Shown here in pieces: positions 16,165 to 25,162 of a stretch of 64,000 nt of DNA. Source of the DNA: Phyllobacterium myrsinacearum (GTDB lineage: Bacteria; Pseudomonadota; Alphaproteobacteria; Rhizobiales; Rhizobiaceae); the NCBI RefSeq assembly GCF_002980555.1, contig NZ_PVBT01000009.1, forward strand, positions 124,001-188,000. Reading direction: 5' to 3'. Numbering within the stretch: position 1 is the first letter of the stretch; each line of letters begins with the position of its first letter. A program made the translations under genes and the position numbers. The notes below the pieces were generated by a model, which saw only the letters and a program-made list of their open reading frames with translations, made no database searches and was not told where the DNA came from.

Positions 16165-16306
16165 TCAACAGCATACCTCCTTGTTGAGACGTTCCAAATG
16201 GGATCGTGATGTGCAGTTTGGCGCGCTGTTGTGCTGGGAACGTCATGTAGGCAAGCACATCCTGTTCCGACTCATCCATGAAATCTCCAACCGCAGCATC
16301 TGGCAC
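16165..16306 (-). pseudogene. IS256-family transposase fragment
   Basis: The minus strand reads MDESEQDVLAYMTFPAQQRA, then KLH, which matches the conserved segment of IS256-type transposases that continues as STNPIERLN. After a one-base shift the frame goes on as ERLNKEV and then stops. Only this short piece remains, with no full gene and no recognised ends. The rest of the 16063-16584 gap holds nothing I can name. Confidence 0.65.
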
Positions 16307-16584
16307 GGGTGAAGCCCACGGCGTTCAAAGAAAGAAACGCTCGGGAGCAATGCTGTTGGGCATCAGCGGTCTTAAAGGGGAGACTATTTCCGGCCTGCCA
16401 ACGAGCAAAACATCGATTGCCAGACGCTTGCTCGCTCTTGATCAGCACATTGCAATTGCGTGGGACGACCTTATGATTGAATCTACACAAAAGGGATTGA
16501 ATAAGCCGTCGGTAGAATGCAACGGCGTGTCAGATATTATCGCGCAACACCACTTCGGTACTCACTCAATGGCTTTCTGGCCGA

Positions 16585-18060
16585 TTATGTAAGACCAACT
16601 TCTGCACCCAATCTGCCAGCCCATACCGATGGTTGTCGTCCGATCCAAGGCAAAGCGCGCTCCAGCTGACCCGCGAGGCTAAAAAGCAGAGCCTCTTGAC
16701 CAAAGCCTGCGGTAAATTGCGACCCCACGGGCATACCGATTGCTGCATCAACAGATAAGGGCACGGACATCGCAGGTATACCGGCAACATTTGCTGCAGC
16801 GGTGAAGGGTGAATAACTGAACACCCGCTCCACCCACTCCAGGCCATCCAGGTGGTCTTGGCCGTTGTTGTATTCGCCAATAAGAGGCGGCAGGTTAGGC
16901 AAGGTTGGGGTTAACAGCACGTCATATTGGTCAAAAAAGGCTCCGAGGGAGCGCGTCACACTGTTTCTTGTATCAAGCGCCTCGAGCAGATTGAGGCCAC
17001 TTACTTTTTGTCCATAGGCATAAACGGCAGATGTTGCCGGCTCAAGTACGTCACGGTCAGGCTTTCTGCCGGTCAATCTCGCCACCAAATCGATCCAGGC
17101 AGCAGTATTTACCCCCCAGAACTGAGCATTGGCATGAACGAAAGCTTCCCACGAAACTCCGAGATCAAGTTGAACCTCCTCCACGTCGTGACCGAGATTC
17201 TCACAAAGCCTCGCAATTAGGCAAAGCTGATCTGCCACTGCAGGCGACGTTTGTGTGCCGTTGATCGGATGAAGCATAAACCCAACCCTGAGCGGTTGCG
17301 GATCGGCGTCCAACGCTGAAAGGAAGGTGTTTTCTGGCGATGGAATATAATACGGCTCACCCGTACCACCTCCATGAACGGCATCCAGAAGCGCTGCGCT
17401 GTCTCTGACTGTCCTACTGATACCGAACTGTACCGCCAGCCCGCTCCAAACCTCGTCAACAAAAGGACCGTTGGAAACCCTTCCCCGGGTCGGCTTCAAA
17501 CCGAATAAACCATTTACTGCAGCAGGCACACGAATACTGCCACCGCCATCAGTCGCATGGGCAAAAGGAACAATTCCAGCCGCTACCGCAGCTCCGGAAC
17601 CTCCACTTGAACCGCCCGCACTTCGGCTGGTGTTCCACGGATTTCGCGTCGGGCCAGTGGCAATACTCTCAGTGGTCGTGCTGATCGCAAACTCCGGTGT
17701 GGTCGTTCGTCCGATCGGTATCAGCCCACTTTGCCGAAACCGCTTCATCAGGTTCGAATCCGCCGGTGCAGCCATGCCGGCGGCGATACGGCTGCCAAGC
17801 TCACTCGCGCGCCCGGCTCGCGTTGCTCCTAGATCCTTGATCAAAAACGGCACATTCGAAAAGGCTGCGTTTGTTGCCAGCTCAGATTGCGGCATGATCA
17901 CCTCGTCCGGCCAAATCCCTACAACAGCATTTAAGTCTGGATTGACTAAGTTATACGCCTCCAAAGCCGCAGCCATAACTTCATGCGCTGCCACATCCCG
18001 ATTTTCAATCAGCTTCGCAAGCCCCAGAGCGTCCTGGACGGCATAGTCGTGCAGATTCAT
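16585..18060 (-). CDS. Amidase-signature-family hydrolase
   Basis: The 491-residue protein carries the full amidase-signature triad: Lys75 (FLIKDLGATR), cis-Ser151 in SAGGSSGGSGAAVAAG, and nucleophile Ser175 in TDGGGSIRVPAAV. The length and C-terminal layout fit aryl or aliphatic amidases that hydrolyse amides to acid and ammonia; the exact substrate is not clear. There is no signal peptide, so it is cytoplasmic. It is divergent from a TetR gene, and the 104-base gap carries two near-perfect palindromes, so it is very likely repressed by that TetR protein. Confidence 0.92.
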   Translation of the reverse strand: MNLHDYAVQDALGLAKLIENRDVAAHEVMAAALEAYNLVNPDLNAVVGIWPDEVIMPQSELATNAAFSNVPFLIKDLGATRAGRASELGSRIAAGMAAPADSNLMKRFRQSGLIPIGRTTTPEFAISTTTESIATGPTRNPWNTSRSAGGSSGGSGAAVAAGIVPFAHATDGGGSIRVPAAVNGLFGLKPTRGRVSNGPFVDEVWSGLAVQFGISRTVRDSAALLDAVHGGGTGEPYYIPSPENTFLSALDADPQPLRVGFMLHPINGTQTSPAVADQLCLIARLCENLGHDVEEVQLDLGVSWEAFVHANAQFWGVNTAAWIDLVARLTGRKPDRDVLEPATSAVYAYGQKVSGLNLLEALDTRNSVTRSLGAFFDQYDVLLTPTLPNLPPLIGEYNNGQDHLDGLEWVERVFSYSPFTAAANVAGIPAMSVPLSVDAAIGMPVGSQFTAGFGQEALLFSLAGQLERALPWIGRQPSVWAGRLGAEVGLT

Positions 18061-18098
18061 GCTTGCTTCCTCTTTTCAATGAACTACATTCGCAGAAT

Positions 18099-18137
18099 GA
18101 TACTGTGCAGTATCAATGATACTAAGAAGTATCATTG
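18099..18137. promoter_or_regulatory. Tandem palindromic TetR operator
   Basis: Two adjoining inverted repeats share the half-site GATACT/AGTATC. The first is GATACTGTGCAGTATC at 18099-18114 (7-bp arms, 2-base spacer). The second is at 18114-18137, with perfect 10-bp arms CAATGATACT and AGTATCATTG around AAGA. They fill the gap between the amidase and TetR starts and fit binding of two repressor dimers. Confidence 0.8.
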
Positions 18138-18164
18138 TCAAGATTGATTGTTTGAGAGGATCAG

Positions 18165-18716
18165 ATGTCTTCGCTGAAAGAACGCATTACCGCCGCCGCT
18201 TACAAACTGTTTGATGAGAATGGCATCCAGCATGTGACAATGGACGCCATCGCAGTTGAGGCGAAGACGACAAAAATGGGCATCTATAGGCATTTTGATT
18301 CACGCGATGCCCTCATCCAGGATTGGTTGACGGCAACCATTGATCGCTATCGCCATGCGCTGGACGAAATTGAACGAGTACACCACGATGACCCACGCGC
18401 GCAGCTTATGGCATTGGCCGAGTTTATTTCACGGGGTTTGAGGACAATATCCCACCGGGGCTGCCCGTTTGTGAATACAATCGCCGAGATCGAAGACAGA
18501 GAAAGCCCTCTGCGCCAGCAAATCGAGGCGCACAAGACCGCACAGGCCGGGCGCGTCTTACAGATGTGCCGCAAAGCCCACATTCCAAATCCGCAGCTCA
18601 CGACTGCGGAGATCACATTTCTGTTCGAAGGCGCTCAGGTTTCTGCTCAAAACGGGAGTATTCAACACATCGAACGCCACATCATGACGATTATGCGCAA
18701 AATCCTGGAACGATAA
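18165..18716 (+). CDS. TetR-family repressor
   Basis: The 183-residue protein begins MSSLKERITAAAYKLFDENG and has a TetR helix-turn-helix at about 8-55 (VTMDAIAVEAKTTKMGIYRH, then FDSR). The C-terminal ligand domain includes a Cys in SHRGCPFVNTIAEIED, a pattern common in TetR regulators of small enzyme genes. GAGAGGA precedes the ATG. It most likely represses the divergent amidase and itself through the palindromes at 18099-18137. Confidence 0.93.
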   Translation: MSSLKERITAAAYKLFDENGIQHVTMDAIAVEAKTTKMGIYRHFDSRDALIQDWLTATIDRYRHALDEIERVHHDDPRAQLMALAEFISRGLRTISHRGCPFVNTIAEIEDRESPLRQQIEAHKTAQAGRVLQMCRKAHIPNPQLTTAEITFLFEGAQVSAQNGSIQHIERHIMTIMRKILER

Positions 18717-19305
18717 AATGTGCGCGCGCAGGCCACCCCACGTATCATTCGGACTGCTGATAGGCGATTTTCCGCATGAGTGATGCTGAGATGCACGATA
18801 GTGTGTATCACCCGCGGACCTTTCAGGTTTTTACTGCATAACGCATCCGACCTCGCCGCAAGCCGCGGGATTGGCAAGCACCTTCATTAGATCCTAGCGC
18901 GACCGACGCAGGGTAGTGCAATAGACTCTGCTATGTGCCCTCCAAAATATCCGCTTCTGCAACACCTCTCTCTGACGCCTCTAGCGGCGGTGAACTAAGC
19001 AACATGTATATCACTGTAGAAGCGTGAGGCATCAGGAACTGGCGGTCCAAACATAGCCTCAATGCGAACCTCGCCAGATTGCCGCAACCCTCAGATCAGG
19101 ACGAGGCGATGCGGCCTGGCCGTGCTGCCCAAAGAGTTAGATACCGTGCATCCAAGAGACTCAGCGAGGAAAGGGATGGTCAGGCGTGATGGCACGGTCG
19201 AGCAGGATCAACCGCCCCAATCTCCGGTAGCATTTGGGCCGCCTTGCCAAATATTCCTTTTTAGCAGATGTTCAGCAACCAGCCGGGTGTGGCGCCCAAC
19301 CAGAC
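18717..19305. other. Intergenic region
   Basis: About 590 bases between the TetR gene and the 3' end of the ABC operon. Short frames occur on both strands, but none resembles a known family and none has a good ribosome binding site. No hairpin with a U-tract was seen. Confidence 0.35.
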
Positions 19306-19986
19306 TTAACGCCCCGGGATAGCGACTTTTATCTCGATAAAGCGGAAGATCCTTCCAAAGACTGCGCCCATAACCAGGTAAATAGTGCCGGCGATGAGGA
19401 AGGTTTCAAAAGGTGCGTAGGAGCGGGCGACGAAGACGCGAGCTGCACCAGTCATTTCGAGCACCGTTACCGCACTTGCGAGCGTCGAGCCCTTCATCAC
19501 CAGAACGAGTTCGTTTCCGATCGCAGGAAGAACCGAGCGATAGGCTTGGGGAAGGATGATTTTCAACAACAAGGCGGTCCTATGCAGGCCCAGCGCCCGT
19601 CCAGCTTCCCACTGCCCGGTCGGAAGTTGCCTGATCCCGCCCGCCAGAAGTTCCGCAGCGTAGGCGGCCGAGTTCAGACCGATAGCCAGAATTGCGCAGT
19701 AGACCGGACTGCGAAGCACAGGCCAAAGAAAACTGTTCCTTACAAGTTCGATTTGCCCGAGACCGTAATAGATTATAAACAGTTGTACCAGCAGCGGACT
19801 TCCGCGAATGAGAAAGGTATAGGTTGAAACGGGCACTCGGATTGCCTGCCGGGTCGACGTCAGGCCGAGTGCCAACGGCAACGCGAGAATCTGTCCCAGC
19901 GCAAAGCTGGCGATCGTGATCGCCACGGTCAGCAAGAATCCGTTCTTGACTGCGAGAAAGGCCGGAAGAAAAAGGTCTAATGACAT
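19306..19986 (-). CDS. Polar-amino-acid ABC transporter permease (HisM/ArtM type)
   Basis: The 226-residue inner-membrane protein has about five hydrophobic segments and the permease coupling loop ELLAGGIRQLPTGQWEAGRALGL, which contacts the ATPase. The pattern is that of His/Glu/Arg-family (PAAT) permeases. It follows the other permease by 4 bases and would form a heterodimer with it. An RBS-like AGGTGAC precedes the ATG. No ATP-binding subunit is encoded in this cluster. Confidence 0.92.
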   Translation of the reverse strand: MSLDLFLPAFLAVKNGFLLTVAITIASFALGQILALPLALGLTSTRQAIRVPVSTYTFLIRGSPLLVQLFIIYYGLGQIELVRNSFLWPVLRSPVYCAILAIGLNSAAYAAELLAGGIRQLPTGQWEAGRALGLHRTALLLKIILPQAYRSVLPAIGNELVLVMKGSTLASAVTVLEMTGAARVFVARSYAPFETFLIAGTIYLVMGAVFGRIFRFIEIKVAIPGR

Positions 19987-19989
19987 ACG

Positions 19990-20661
19990 TCACCTCATAT
20001 GCGGTATGAGGCGCGCTTCGTAAGCCTTCAGAAGAAGGGTCGAGACGCCGGTGACCATTATGTAAAGCGCTGCTGCTGTGAGGTAGAACGCTAAAGGCTG
20101 ATGAGTTGCCCCGGCCCCCACGACAGACTTGCGCATGAGTTCTTCAAGGCCGACGACGGAAACAAGCGCACTCTCCTTCAGCACGACGAGCCACTGGTTC
20201 CCAAGCCCCGGCAAAGCACGCAACATCATTTGCGGCAGAATGATCATCAAAAACGCACGCGGGCGGCGAAAGCCGAGAGACAACGCGCCTTCCCATTGCC
20301 CGTGCGCGACGCTCAAAAGCGCACCGCGCAGAATTTCGGTCAGGTAAGCTGCGGCAACGATCGAGAGCGAGGCGATGCCCGCAGTCAATGCATTGACCTC
20401 GATGTAGCGGCCTGCAATTTTGGTCATGAAAACCGTGCCGCCGTAGAAGATCAGGAATATCACCAGAAGCTCCGGCAAACCGCGTATAAGGGCGACATAT
20501 CCCATGATTGCGCGGCGTAAGAACGGCCCACCGTAGACCGCCAGAGGTGCAAGGACAGCCGCGATCAAAAATCCGATTACAAAGCTTGCTATGGCGACTG
20601 CCAATGTCATCCCAAGTCCATGAAGGAGCTGGTCCCGGTATTGATAGACCGCCTCAAACAT
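19990..20661 (-). CDS. Polar-amino-acid ABC transporter permease (HisQ/ArtQ type)
   Basis: The 223-residue membrane protein has the same PAAT-family layout, with coupling loop EILRGALLSVAHGQWEGALSLGF and LALPGLGNQWLVVLKESALVSVVG-type C-terminal helices. It overlaps the 3' end of the M20 peptidase gene by 8 bases, which suggests translational coupling. With the other permease and the binding protein at 22071-22856 it would import an amino acid or derivative. Confidence 0.92.
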   Translation of the reverse strand: MFEAVYQYRDQLLHGLGMTLAVAIASFVIGFLIAAVLAPLAVYGGPFLRRAIMGYVALIRGLPELLVIFLIFYGGTVFMTKIAGRYIEVNALTAGIASLSIVAAAYLTEILRGALLSVAHGQWEGALSLGFRRPRAFLMIILPQMMLRALPGLGNQWLVVLKESALVSVVGLEELMRKSVVGAGATHQPLAFYLTAAALYIMVTGVSTLLLKAYEARLIPHMR

Positions 20662-22024
20662 CGCGTGATCCCTCCGTTGATAGGCGAAAGCGATCGCTCA
20701 GGCTTGCGAAAAACTGCTCCGAAAACCAGATCATGTTTTCAAGATGAGAGACGAGAATGTTTTCGTCCGGGGAGTGAAGCATTGCGCCGTGATGTGTCAG
20801 GCCTGCCCCAAATAGTGTGCAACCGAACTTGTTAACGAACGGATGGGCGAGACCCGATGCTGCAGAGCTTGGTTGGATGATGGCCGGGCGTCCGAACGCT
20901 TGCAGCAAAAGGTCCACCCCTAAGTCGATTGCGAAATGCAAGGAGGAGCTTCGGACGCCAAGGACTTCCGCATCGAGGATTTTGAGCGAAATATCGTCGA
21001 ACCCGTTCAAGTCGAGATGCTGTCTCAACAATTCGGCGACCAGTAAAGGGTGCTGGCCTGGCGCAAGTCGGAAGTCCAGCTTAGCAACGCCCTCACACGG
21101 GAGCACTGTTTTTGAACCCTCCCCGCCGTAGCCGCCGTGGAAGCTGTTGACGTTTACGCATGGCTCGAAATTGATGTGCTCGTAGAATGTATCGGCATCG
21201 ACGCCTGCGAGTAGACGTTCGCCGCCCGTTTCCTGCTGAAGGTCGACAAGCGGGAATGGTGGAACCGCCGCCAACTGCTTACTGCGGTCATCTGGTTCGA
21301 CAACGTCGTCGTAGAAGCCCTTGATCAGAACACGTCCCTTATCGTCTCGAAGTGAGGATACGGCAGTTGCCAGACGCCAAAGAGGGTTGTCAAAGATCGC
21401 CCCGAGGCTCGAATGAAGGTCAGCCTTTGCGGTTCGACAACCGAGTTCGATCGCGAGAATGCCCTTGAATCCCATGAGAATAATCGGGCGTCCAGTCTTG
21501 TCGACCTCGCCGAACTCCCACCAGCAGAGATCGGCCGTGGTTTCGGGAAACCTGCGTTCGAGGAAACGCGCGAGCGAGGGGCTGCCAATTTCTTCTTCTC
21601 CGTCGACGATCCAGATGATTTTAAATGGAAGAGGTTCGACACATGACTTCCTAAAGGCACGCCAGCCTGCAAGACGGCTGACGAACTCGCCTTTGTCGTC
21701 GGCCGATCCGCGCCCATAGAGACGACCATCCCGCTCAGATAGAACGAACGGCGGTTCGGTCCAAAGATCGACCGGGTCCTCGGGCTGCACATCATAGTGG
21801 TTGTAGATAACCAGGGTGAACGGTCCCTCTCCCGTTTCGCCGACAACGAACGGTCCGACGTCACCGGGGTATTGGCCGGTATCGAAGCCCGCCCCAGAGA
21901 GAAGGTCTTCAACCTTGTCCGCGCAGGCTTCCAGGTCTTCAGCTCGAGCGCTGACGGATCGGATCGAAACGAGGTCTGCGAGATCTTGCTTGGCCGCGGC
22001 GAGGATTTCTGCTGCAATTTGCAT
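20654..22024 (-). CDS. M20-family metallopeptidase (dipeptidase/acylase type)
   Basis: With the ATG at 22024, preceded by AGGAG, the protein has 456 residues. Metal-binding motifs of clan MH are visible: YNHYDVQP, LYGRGSADDKGEFVSR and IVDGEEEIGS, with the later HGGYGGEG segment from the lid domain. M20 enzymes cleave dipeptides, N-acyl amino acids or carbamoyl compounds using two zinc ions. Its place between permease and binding-protein genes suggests that the imported ligand is a dipeptide or N-acyl amino acid hydrolysed in the cytoplasm. The longer frame upstream crosses a hairpin and is rejected. Confidence 0.9.
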   Translation of the reverse strand: MQIAAEILAAAKQDLADLVSIRSVSARAEDLEACADKVEDLLSGAGFDTGQYPGDVGPFVVGETGEGPFTLVIYNHYDVQPEDPVDLWTEPPFVLSERDGRLYGRGSADDKGEFVSRLAGWRAFRKSCVEPLPFKIIWIVDGEEEIGSPSLARFLERRFPETTADLCWWEFGEVDKTGRPIILMGFKGILAIELGCRTAKADLHSSLGAIFDNPLWRLATAVSSLRDDKGRVLIKGFYDDVVEPDDRSKQLAAVPPFPLVDLQQETGGERLLAGVDADTFYEHINFEPCVNVNSFHGGYGGEGSKTVLPCEGVAKLDFRLAPGQHPLLVAELLRQHLDLNGFDDISLKILDAEVLGVRSSSLHFAIDLGVDLLLQAFGRPAIIQPSSAASGLAHPFVNKFGCTLFGAGLTHHGAMLHSPDENILVSHLENMIWFSEQFFASLSDRFRLSTEGSRDV

Positions 22025-22038
22025 GTGCACTCCTGAAG

Positions 22039-22064
22039 AAGGGAGGCGGCGTGCCGCCTCCCTT
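22039..22064 (-). other. Intercistronic stem-loop after the binding-protein gene
   Basis: Perfect 12-bp arms AAGGGAGGCGGC / GCCGCCTCCCTT with a 2-base centre lie between the binding-protein stop and the M20 start. There is no U-tract. Such stems often protect the binding-protein mRNA so that it accumulates above downstream genes. Confidence 0.65.
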
Positions 22065-22070
22065 AAGACG

Positions 22071-22856
22071 TCACTTCTTGGACACATCGTAGCCGAAATA
22101 TTTCTCGGCAATCGTTTTGATGGTTCCGTCCTTGAGCATGGCTTCTACCGCAGCGTCGATCTTTCCCTTGAGTTCGGCCTTGCCCTTAGTCATTGCGACC
22201 CCCTGGCCTTTTCCGAACTCAGCAAAGTCGGCGCCCGTCAGCAACGGTCCAGCGTAGACGAGCTTGTCAGCGCCACGATCCTTTACGAGAGGCGCCCAAG
22301 CGGAGCGCTCCATAAGACCCGCTTCGATGCGGCCGGCAATAAGGTCGTCGGCGATCTGGTCAGGGCGCTCGTATGTGCGAACGTCCGCCTCCGGGAAATG
22401 CGCACGGATAACCTGCTCGTGTGTGGTTCCGCTCTGCACACCGATGGCGGCAGTCGCGAGCGCCTTAGGCAGATCAGCAGGCGTTTTGGCGGACGCAGCT
22501 TTGTTGCCGGGAGCGACGACGATCGAGTTCGGGGCATCGGCATAGGCCACTGAGAAGTCGACCTTCTGAGATCGCTCGTCGTTGATCGAGACACCTGAAA
22601 TGACGACGTCGAACTTGCCGACCTGCAATCCCGGAAGAAGACCGTCATAGGCTTGGTTCTGCCATGCGCATGTCGCAGCGATGCGCTTGCAAATCTCGTC
22701 GCCGACATCCTTGTCAAAGCCGACAATGTTTCCAGCACCGTCCACGGATTCCCAGGGTGGGTAATCAGCGCTTGTGCCAATGCGGAGGTCGTCCGCCGAT
22801 GCGGCGCTAGCCAGAAGAGCGGCACCAAGAGAGAGAATGACTGTCAATCGTTTCAT
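22071..22856 (-). CDS. ABC transporter substrate-binding protein (PAAT family)
   Basis: The 261-residue protein has a Sec signal peptide cut after about residue 21 (MKRLTVILSLGAALLASAASA) and a family-3 solute-binding fold: LRIGTSADYPPWESVD, GFDKDVGDEICKRI, LLPGLQVGKFDVVISGVSIN and VGVQSGTTHEQ-type motifs. It binds a polar amino acid or derivative in the periplasm and delivers it to the two permeases downstream. The aromatic/acid pattern DYPPWES is typical of cationic or neutral amino-acid binders but does not fix the ligand. Confidence 0.92.
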   Translation of the reverse strand: MKRLTVILSLGAALLASAASADDLRIGTSADYPPWESVDGAGNIVGFDKDVGDEICKRIAATCAWQNQAYDGLLPGLQVGKFDVVISGVSINDERSQKVDFSVAYADAPNSIVVAPGNKAASAKTPADLPKALATAAIGVQSGTTHEQVIRAHFPEADVRTYERPDQIADDLIAGRIEAGLMERSAWAPLVKDRGADKLVYAGPLLTGADFAEFGKGQGVAMTKGKAELKGKIDAAVEAMLKDGTIKTIAEKYFGYDVSKK

Positions 22857-22892
22857 GAATATTCCCCTTTTGTTAGAAACGAACTTCTCCTG

Positions 22893-22911
22893 CCGCCCTG
22901 GGAGAGGGCGG
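22893..22911 (-). other. Short intercistronic hairpin before the binding-protein gene
   Basis: CCGCCCT / AGGGCGG arms (7 bp) around GGGAG lie in the 79-base gap between the aminotransferase stop and the binding-protein start. This could be an attenuator or RNA-processing site. No U-tract is present. Confidence 0.45.
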
Positions 22912-22935
22912 TTGGAATTCTTGAATGGTTGAGGA

Positions 22936-24069
22936 TCAAGCGGCCAATGAAGCGGCCTCCCTAAGGAACGCCGACACGCGTTTCAGGCCTTCGCGCAAAA
23001 CAGCTTCGCCGTTCGTGTAGCCGATACGAAGGTACCCCTCCATATCCATCGCACTGCCTGGCGTAAACATGACCCCGGTCTTTTTCAGAAGGCGGATACA
23101 AAACTCTTCCGAGGAAATTGGCAGGTCGTATTTCAGGAGTGCGGTCGTGCCGGACTTCGGCTTGATCCACGAGATCAGCGGCTCAGCATCCACCCACTCC
23201 GACAGGATCGCAAGGTTTGTACGGGTAATCTCGTGGCTGCGCTTAAGGATCTTGTGCTTATTCTCCAATGCGATCGCAGCGAAATGATCGTCGAGCATGC
23301 CGACCGAGATCGTGTTGTAATCTCGGTGAACAGAGACCGCATGGATCAGTTCCACGGGGCCGGCGATCCAGCCGAGGCGAAGGCCGGCCAGCGAGTACGT
23401 CTTCGACATCGAGCCAGTGCTAATGCCTTTCTCGTAGAGGTCGGCGATGGATGCTGTCATGCCAAGTTCGCCCTCCTGGTCCGTGCCACGATAGACTTCA
23501 TCGCAGAGTATCCATGCGCCGCAATCCCGAGCGATCTCGACGATCTTCTCGAGATAGGCGCGGTCCATCAAGGAGCCGGTCGGGTTGTTTGGGTTATTGA
23601 TGGCGATCAGCTTGGTGCCGGGTGTCGCCATCGTCTTCAGTTCCTCGAGATCCGGCAGGAAGCGGGTCTTCTCGGTGAGCTTCAGGATTTGCGTGTCAGC
23701 GCCGATGCTCTCCGGTATCGAGTAGTGCTGCTGGTATGTCGGCAGAACGGAAACCACGCGGTCGCCCCGCTCCACCAGCGTCTGGTGAACAAGAGCGTTC
23801 GCGCCAATCGCACCGTGGGTGGTAACGACATTCTCCATCTTCTGCTTTTCGTACAGGTCGGCCACGAGGTTGCGAAGGCGGACGCTGCCCTCGATTTCGC
23901 CGTATGTCAGCTTCAGTGGATGAAGCTGCTGCGCGATGTCGTTGATACCCGCCATATCAAGCAGTTCGGCAACGGTCAGCGATTCAACGCAGGTTTCGGC
24001 GAGGTTGAGCTCGCACTGCGTCTCATATTTGTTCATCCAGATTTCGACGCCGAATTTGCGGATCTTCAT
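22936..24069 (-). CDS. PLP-dependent aminotransferase, class I/II
   Basis: The 377-residue cytoplasmic enzyme has the fold-type I features: NNPNNPTGSLMDR, ILCDEVYRG with the pyridine-binding Asp, and STGSMSKTYSLAGLRLGW with the Schiff-base Lys. It resembles the branch that includes amino-acid aminotransferases and capreomycidine-synthase-like proteins. The start at 24069 has GAGGAC upstream. It lies between the ornithine-cyclodeaminase-like gene and the binding protein, so it probably acts on the imported amino acid or its M20 product. Confidence 0.9.
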   Translation of the reverse strand: MKIRKFGVEIWMNKYETQCELNLAETCVESLTVAELLDMAGINDIAQQLHPLKLTYGEIEGSVRLRNLVADLYEKQKMENVVTTHGAIGANALVHQTLVERGDRVVSVLPTYQQHYSIPESIGADTQILKLTEKTRFLPDLEELKTMATPGTKLIAINNPNNPTGSLMDRAYLEKIVEIARDCGAWILCDEVYRGTDQEGELGMTASIADLYEKGISTGSMSKTYSLAGLRLGWIAGPVELIHAVSVHRDYNTISVGMLDDHFAAIALENKHKILKRSHEITRTNLAILSEWVDAEPLISWIKPKSGTTALLKYDLPISSEEFCIRLLKKTGVMFTPGSAMDMEGYLRIGYTNGEAVLREGLKRVSAFLREAASLAA

Positions 24070-24099
24070 GGCATTGTCCTCGTGTTTTCTGGTTCTTGT

Positions 24100-25041
24100 T
24101 CAGGCGCGTGCGGCAGCGAGCAGCGCGACGGCAGCGGCGATGTCTTCGAGGCCGAGGCCAATCGAACGGAAGAAAGCCGGACGCTCCCGGCTTGGCGCAG
24201 TCGCACGGCCGGAAAGCAGTTCGGGAAGGTCTCCCCGGATCGATTCCGCACTCCAGCTCCCTGCAGCCGCAGCAAGCTTCATCTCACCGGCCGATGCAGG
24301 CGTCGTCGCCCGATAGTCGCAATAGACGTCGAAGTCCTGGAGAGCGGCCGGGTCGACTTCGTGTGCGTTGGCGACGTTCGTGCTGATCGAGGTGACGACA
24401 GCAGCCTTCGACAATGACGTGGCGTTGATCACCGGTTTGCCGGAGGACGTGCACAAGAGCACGACGTCAGCACCGCGCACCGCCTCGTCGACGTTTGCGT
24501 ATTTCGTGATGGTGACGCCGTTCGTGGTCTTCTTAGGAATGCCGGTATGGCCGGCGATGTTCGGCGACGCTATCCTGACTTCCTTCCAGTCACGGATTCC
24601 TTCGGCATAGCCGAGATGCGCGAGCGCGATCGGGCCGGAACCTACGATCGTCAGCACAGAAGCATGCTTGGGCGCGAGAGCGTCAGCAGCGACGATGGAA
24701 GTCGCGGCCGTACGTTCGGTGGTGAGCTTCTTGGAATCGCACAGCAGGACCGGCGCGCCTGTTTCCATTGACATCAGCAGAGTCCAGGCCGTAACCAGCG
24801 CCTTTCCCTCGCCCGCAATGTAAGGGGAGAGCTTGACACCGAACACCTTTTCCTTGGCAAAGACGCCCAGGTACGTAATGAAGTCGCCGGTATCGTCTGG
24901 GAAGACGCTCAGAGTCTGAGGCGGCTGTACGGCCTGCCCGTCGGCAAGTGCGCGAAACATGCACTCAAGCGCACCACGGATGTCGACCTTGGGAAGGAGC
25001 GCCGTGATCTGGGTTTCATCGAGTACGATCTGTTGCGTCAT
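24100..25041 (-). CDS. Ornithine cyclodeaminase / mu-crystallin family protein
   Basis: With the ATG at 25041 (GGTGAGG upstream) the protein has 313 residues. The family signature is visible: FGVKLSPYIAGEGKALVTAW, then TERTAATSIVAADALA, then the Rossmann loop VLTIVGSGPIALAHLGY, a variant of GTGxQA. Relatives include ornithine cyclodeaminase, alanine dehydrogenase and Delta1-pyrroline-2-carboxylate reductase. It is the first gene of the operon. The set transporter-peptidase-aminotransferase-cyclodeaminase fits breakdown of an ornithine, proline or ectoine-like compound. The exact reaction is open. Confidence 0.88.
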   Translation of the reverse strand: MTQQIVLDETQITALLPKVDIRGALECMFRALADGQAVQPPQTLSVFPDDTGDFITYLGVFAKEKVFGVKLSPYIAGEGKALVTAWTLLMSMETGAPVLLCDSKKLTTERTAATSIVAADALAPKHASVLTIVGSGPIALAHLGYAEGIRDWKEVRIASPNIAGHTGIPKKTTNGVTITKYANVDEAVRGADVVLLCTSSGKPVINATSLSKAAVVTSISTNVANAHEVDPAALQDFDVYCDYRATTPASAGEMKLAAAAGSWSAESIRGDLPELLSGRATAPSRERPAFFRSIGLGLEDIAAAVALLAAARA

Positions 25042-25162
25042 AAGAAGCCTCACCTTTAACCATCCGGACAGCAGTGGACATGCGTCTCCATCCGCGCAAA
25101 TGGTTAACTGCGCGGTCGAATTCACTGTTGAAACGTCTGCCCGTTAAGAGTAGAGAGAACCT

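Noticed and set aside
16278-16592. 104-residue gene on the plus strand
   Set aside because: It overlaps the IS256 fragment and the 3' end of the amidase, has no known relative and no ribosome binding site.
22039-22064. Rho-independent terminator splitting the binding-protein and M20 genes
   Set aside because: The stem is perfect but no U-tract follows and the genes continue in the same direction with good ribosome binding sites; an mRNA-stabilising stem is more likely.
23233-24417. 394-codon frame on the plus strand opposite the aminotransferase
   Set aside because: It is antisense to two well-supported enzyme genes and has no family resemblance.
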